This document shows positions 63,088 through 64,000 of a DNA stretch of 64,000 nucleotides, piece after piece. The stretch lies in contig JBCBKO010000004.1 in assembly GCA_038521865.1 (NCBI GenBank), positions 231,685-295,684 on the forward strand. The letters are read 5' to 3'. The notes under the pieces are model-generated. The model worked only from the letters and a program-made list of their open reading frames with translations, had not been told where the DNA came from and ran no database searches. Every line of letters starts with the position of its first letter. Positions within the stretch are counted from its first letter, which is position 1. This stretch comes from CALBPI01 sp038521865. GTDB taxonomy: Bacteria; Pseudomonadota; Gammaproteobacteria; Steroidobacterales; Woeseiaceae. A program made the translations under genes and the position numbers.

Positions 63088-63117
63088 TTGACACAGGCTG
63101 TGCAGCAGATGGACAAT
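63088..63117 (+). promoter_or_regulatory. Promoter of the tRNA-Tyr gene
   Basis: TTGACA (63088-63093), 18 bases, GACAAT (63112-63117), then a GC-rich discriminator (AGCGGG). The tRNA starts 17 bases later. A GC-rich discriminator is typical of stable-RNA promoters under stringent control. Confidence 0.7.
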
Positions 63118-63134
63118 AGCGGGCTGTACTTCGC

Positions 63135-63219
63135 GGAGGGGTACTCAAGCGGTCAACGAGGGCAGACTGTAAATCTGCTGGCTATGCCTACGTAGGTTCG
63201 AATCCTACCCCCTCCACCA
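63135..63219 (+). tRNA. tRNA-Tyr (GTA)
   Basis: Class II tRNA of 85 bases with encoded CCA. The acceptor pairs GGAGGGG with CCCCTCC, the anticodon GTA is in GCAGACTGTAAATCTGC, the variable arm is long and the T loop is GGTTCGAATCC. Confidence 0.97.
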
Positions 63220-63268
63220 AACAGAGCGATACAAAAGTGAAGTGAGTTTGGGCCGGGAGATCGGCTCG

Positions 63269-63301
63269 CCGGATCGTTGTTGCTGATGATCTGGCTTTTT
63301 T
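63269..63301 (+). terminator. Terminator-like hairpin between tRNA-Tyr and tRNA-Gly
   Basis: A 7-bp stem CCGGATC/GATCTGG (63269-63275 with 63288-63294, one G-U pair), 12-base loop, then C and six T (63295-63301). It may attenuate rather than stop transcription towards tuf. Confidence 0.65.
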
Positions 63302-63358
63302 AGCGGCTGAGGGAAAACAGGCGAAAGGGCCGAGAGGCGCAGGATTAAGCAGACGCAG

Positions 63359-63432
63359 GCGGGTGTAGTTCAACGGTAGAACCTCAGCCTTCCAAGCTGA
63401 TGATGTGGGTTCGATTCCCATCACCCGCTCCA
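63359..63432 (+). tRNA. tRNA-Gly (TCC)
   Basis: 74 bases with encoded CCA. The acceptor pairs GCGGGTG with CACCCGC, the anticodon is TCC in CAGCCTTCCAAGCTG and the T arm is GGGTTCGATTCCC. Confidence 0.97.
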
Positions 63433-63472
63433 GTGCTGAATCTGCGCCGAAAAGTGTTGGCATTGAAAATAC

Positions 63473-63548
63473 GCCCATATAGCTCAGGCGGTAGAGCACT
63501 TTCTTGGTAAGGAAGAGGTCACTGGTTCGACTCCAGTTATGGGCACCA
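63473..63548 (+). tRNA. tRNA-Thr (GGT)
   Basis: 76 bases with encoded CCA. The acceptor pairs GCCCATA with TATGGGC, the anticodon is GGT in TTTCTTGGTAAGGAAG and the T arm is CTGGTTCGACTCCAG. It lies directly upstream of tuf, as in the tRNA-tufB operons of other gammaproteobacteria. Confidence 0.97.
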
Positions 63549-63609
63549 CATTTTGTTGTCGCATCGTCGTTTGACGATTGATGAATTGAAAAAACAGACC
63601 GGAGAGATA

Positions 63610-63677
63610 GGTCGATGTCGAAAGAGAAGTTTGAGAGAACCAAGCCCCACGTGAACGTGGGTACGATTGGCCACGTT
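63610..63677 (+). repeat. Left arm of a 68-bp inverted repeat (tuf start)
   Basis: Identical, base for base, to the reverse complement of 63933-64000. It covers the tuf start codon and first 21 codons. Confidence 0.97.
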
Positions 63678-64000
63678 GACCATGGCAAGACGACGCTGAC
63701 GGCGGCGTTGACCAAGTGCATGGCTGAGAAGCACGGTGGTGAGGTTCGCGCATACGATCAGATTGATAACGCGCCTGAAGAGAAGGCACGCGGCATCACG
63801 ATTGCGACCGCGCACGTTGAGTACGAGAGTGACACGCGTCACTACGCTCACGTTGACTGTCCGGGACACGCTGACTACGTGAAGAACATGATCACGGGTG
63901 CGGCGCAGATGGACGGTGCGATCCTGGTGGTGAACGTGGCCAATCGTACCCACGTTCACGTGGGGCTTGGTTCTCTCAAACTTCTCTTTCGACATCGACC
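63615..64000 (+). CDS. tuf: Elongation factor Tu, N-terminal part, chimeric at its 3' end
   Basis: EF-Tu brings aminoacyl-tRNA to the ribosome. Residues 1-106 are normal: T-I-G-H-V-D-H-G-K-T (P-loop, 17-26), R-G-I-T-I near 60, and D-C-P-G-H-A-D-Y-V-K-N-M. After A-I-L-V-V (to about 63932) the frame reads N-V-A-N-R-T-H-V-H instead of the expected S-A-A-D-G-P-M-P-Q-T. The cause is that 63933-64000 is the reverse complement of 63610-63677. The true gene should continue for about 290 more codons that are not in this window. The order tRNA-Thr then tuf matches tufB operons. Confidence 0.85.
   Translation, partial: MSKEKFERTKPHVNVGTIGHVDHGKTTLTAALTKCMAEKHGGEVRAYDQIDNAPEEKARGITIATAHVEYESDTRHYAHVDCPGHADYVKNMITGAAQMDGAILVVNVANRTHVHVGLGSLKLLFRHR
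63933..64000 (-). repeat. Right arm of the inverted repeat at the window end
   Basis: Exact reverse complement of 63610-63677, 255 bases away. It replaces what should be tuf coding sequence. The short similarity TGGT-N-AACGTG at the junction (63928-63938 against the minus strand near 63680) fits template switching. Confidence 0.97.

Noticed and set aside
63537..63995. Minus-strand frame beginning with the EF-Tu N-terminus
   Set aside because: It comes from the inverted copy at the window end and soon turns into antisense tuf. It is not a second tuf gene.
1..64000. CRISPR arrays, prophage, insertion sequences
   Set aside because: No regularly spaced repeats, transposase, integrase or phage structural genes were found in the window.

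Overview
The window is chromosomal DNA of a GC-rich, free-living heterotrophic gammaproteobacterium. The evidence is the pair cmoA-cmoB followed by srkA, the msrP-msrQ periplasmic repair pair, the tRNA-Tyr/Gly/Thr-tuf block, TonB-dependent receptors with Caulobacter-type plugs, and many lipoproteins and outer-membrane barrels. Genus cannot be fixed from the sequence. A marine or sediment relative of the Woeseia/Steroidobacter group is a guess. I see no phage, insertion sequence, integron or CRISPR array.

Layout. 1-3155: the end of one TonB-dependent receptor, then a complete second one, each followed by an intrinsic terminator. 3216-8346: a GTP cyclohydrolase II-like protein, then a tightly packed run of glutathione S-transferase, two guanidino-group hydrolases (CtlX-like and DDAH-like) and an M61-PDZ peptidase. 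8300-12395 (minus): msrQ, msrP, a DUF547 protein, a short-chain dehydrogenase and an epoxide-hydrolase-like protein. 12533-15676: ileS of the eukaryote-like type 2, with an inverted signature motif. 15842-22815: a small unknown protein, a TPR-TonB protein, a DUF4139 protein, then a minus-strand run of DUF3429, MscS, a DMT transporter and a yellow/MRJP-like propeller. 22826-29296: a TetR regulator divergent from a three-gene RND efflux operon. 29260-31531 (minus): sirtuin and a beta-CASP nuclease. 31765-37225: sensor kinase, two-receiver response regulator, TonB-like protein and SBF transporter in one run. 37279-38763: two secreted proteins of unknown role.

38875-50476 is the most unusual part. 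Two divergent operons lie around an 858-base non-coding region that holds a perfect 24-bp palindrome. The left operon encodes a monohaem secreted protein, a dihaem lipoprotein with a LamG-like domain, and a Tat-exported DUF1501-type protein. The right operon encodes an HzsA-like propeller lipoprotein with two c-type haem sites, two barrel proteins (one with an SH3 domain, one a lipoprotein), a tiny DUF4266 lipoprotein with a Cys-Gly-Cys tail, and a DUF3570 barrel. Together they look like a cell-envelope redox or export assembly whose substrate is unknown. I regard it as the best candidate for an undescribed system.

50453-64000: a secreted HEWAH metalloprotein, a MerR-type regulator with a Cys-rich tail, a double-length (four-ATPase) UvrA, a rhomboid protease, a small lipoprotein, srkA-cmoB-cmoA, an M15 carboxypeptidase, three tRNA genes and the start of tuf. 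The last 68 bases are an exact inverted copy of the start of tuf, so the sequence folds back on itself there. This is most likely an assembly or amplification chimera, and tuf should not be trusted beyond about position 63932.
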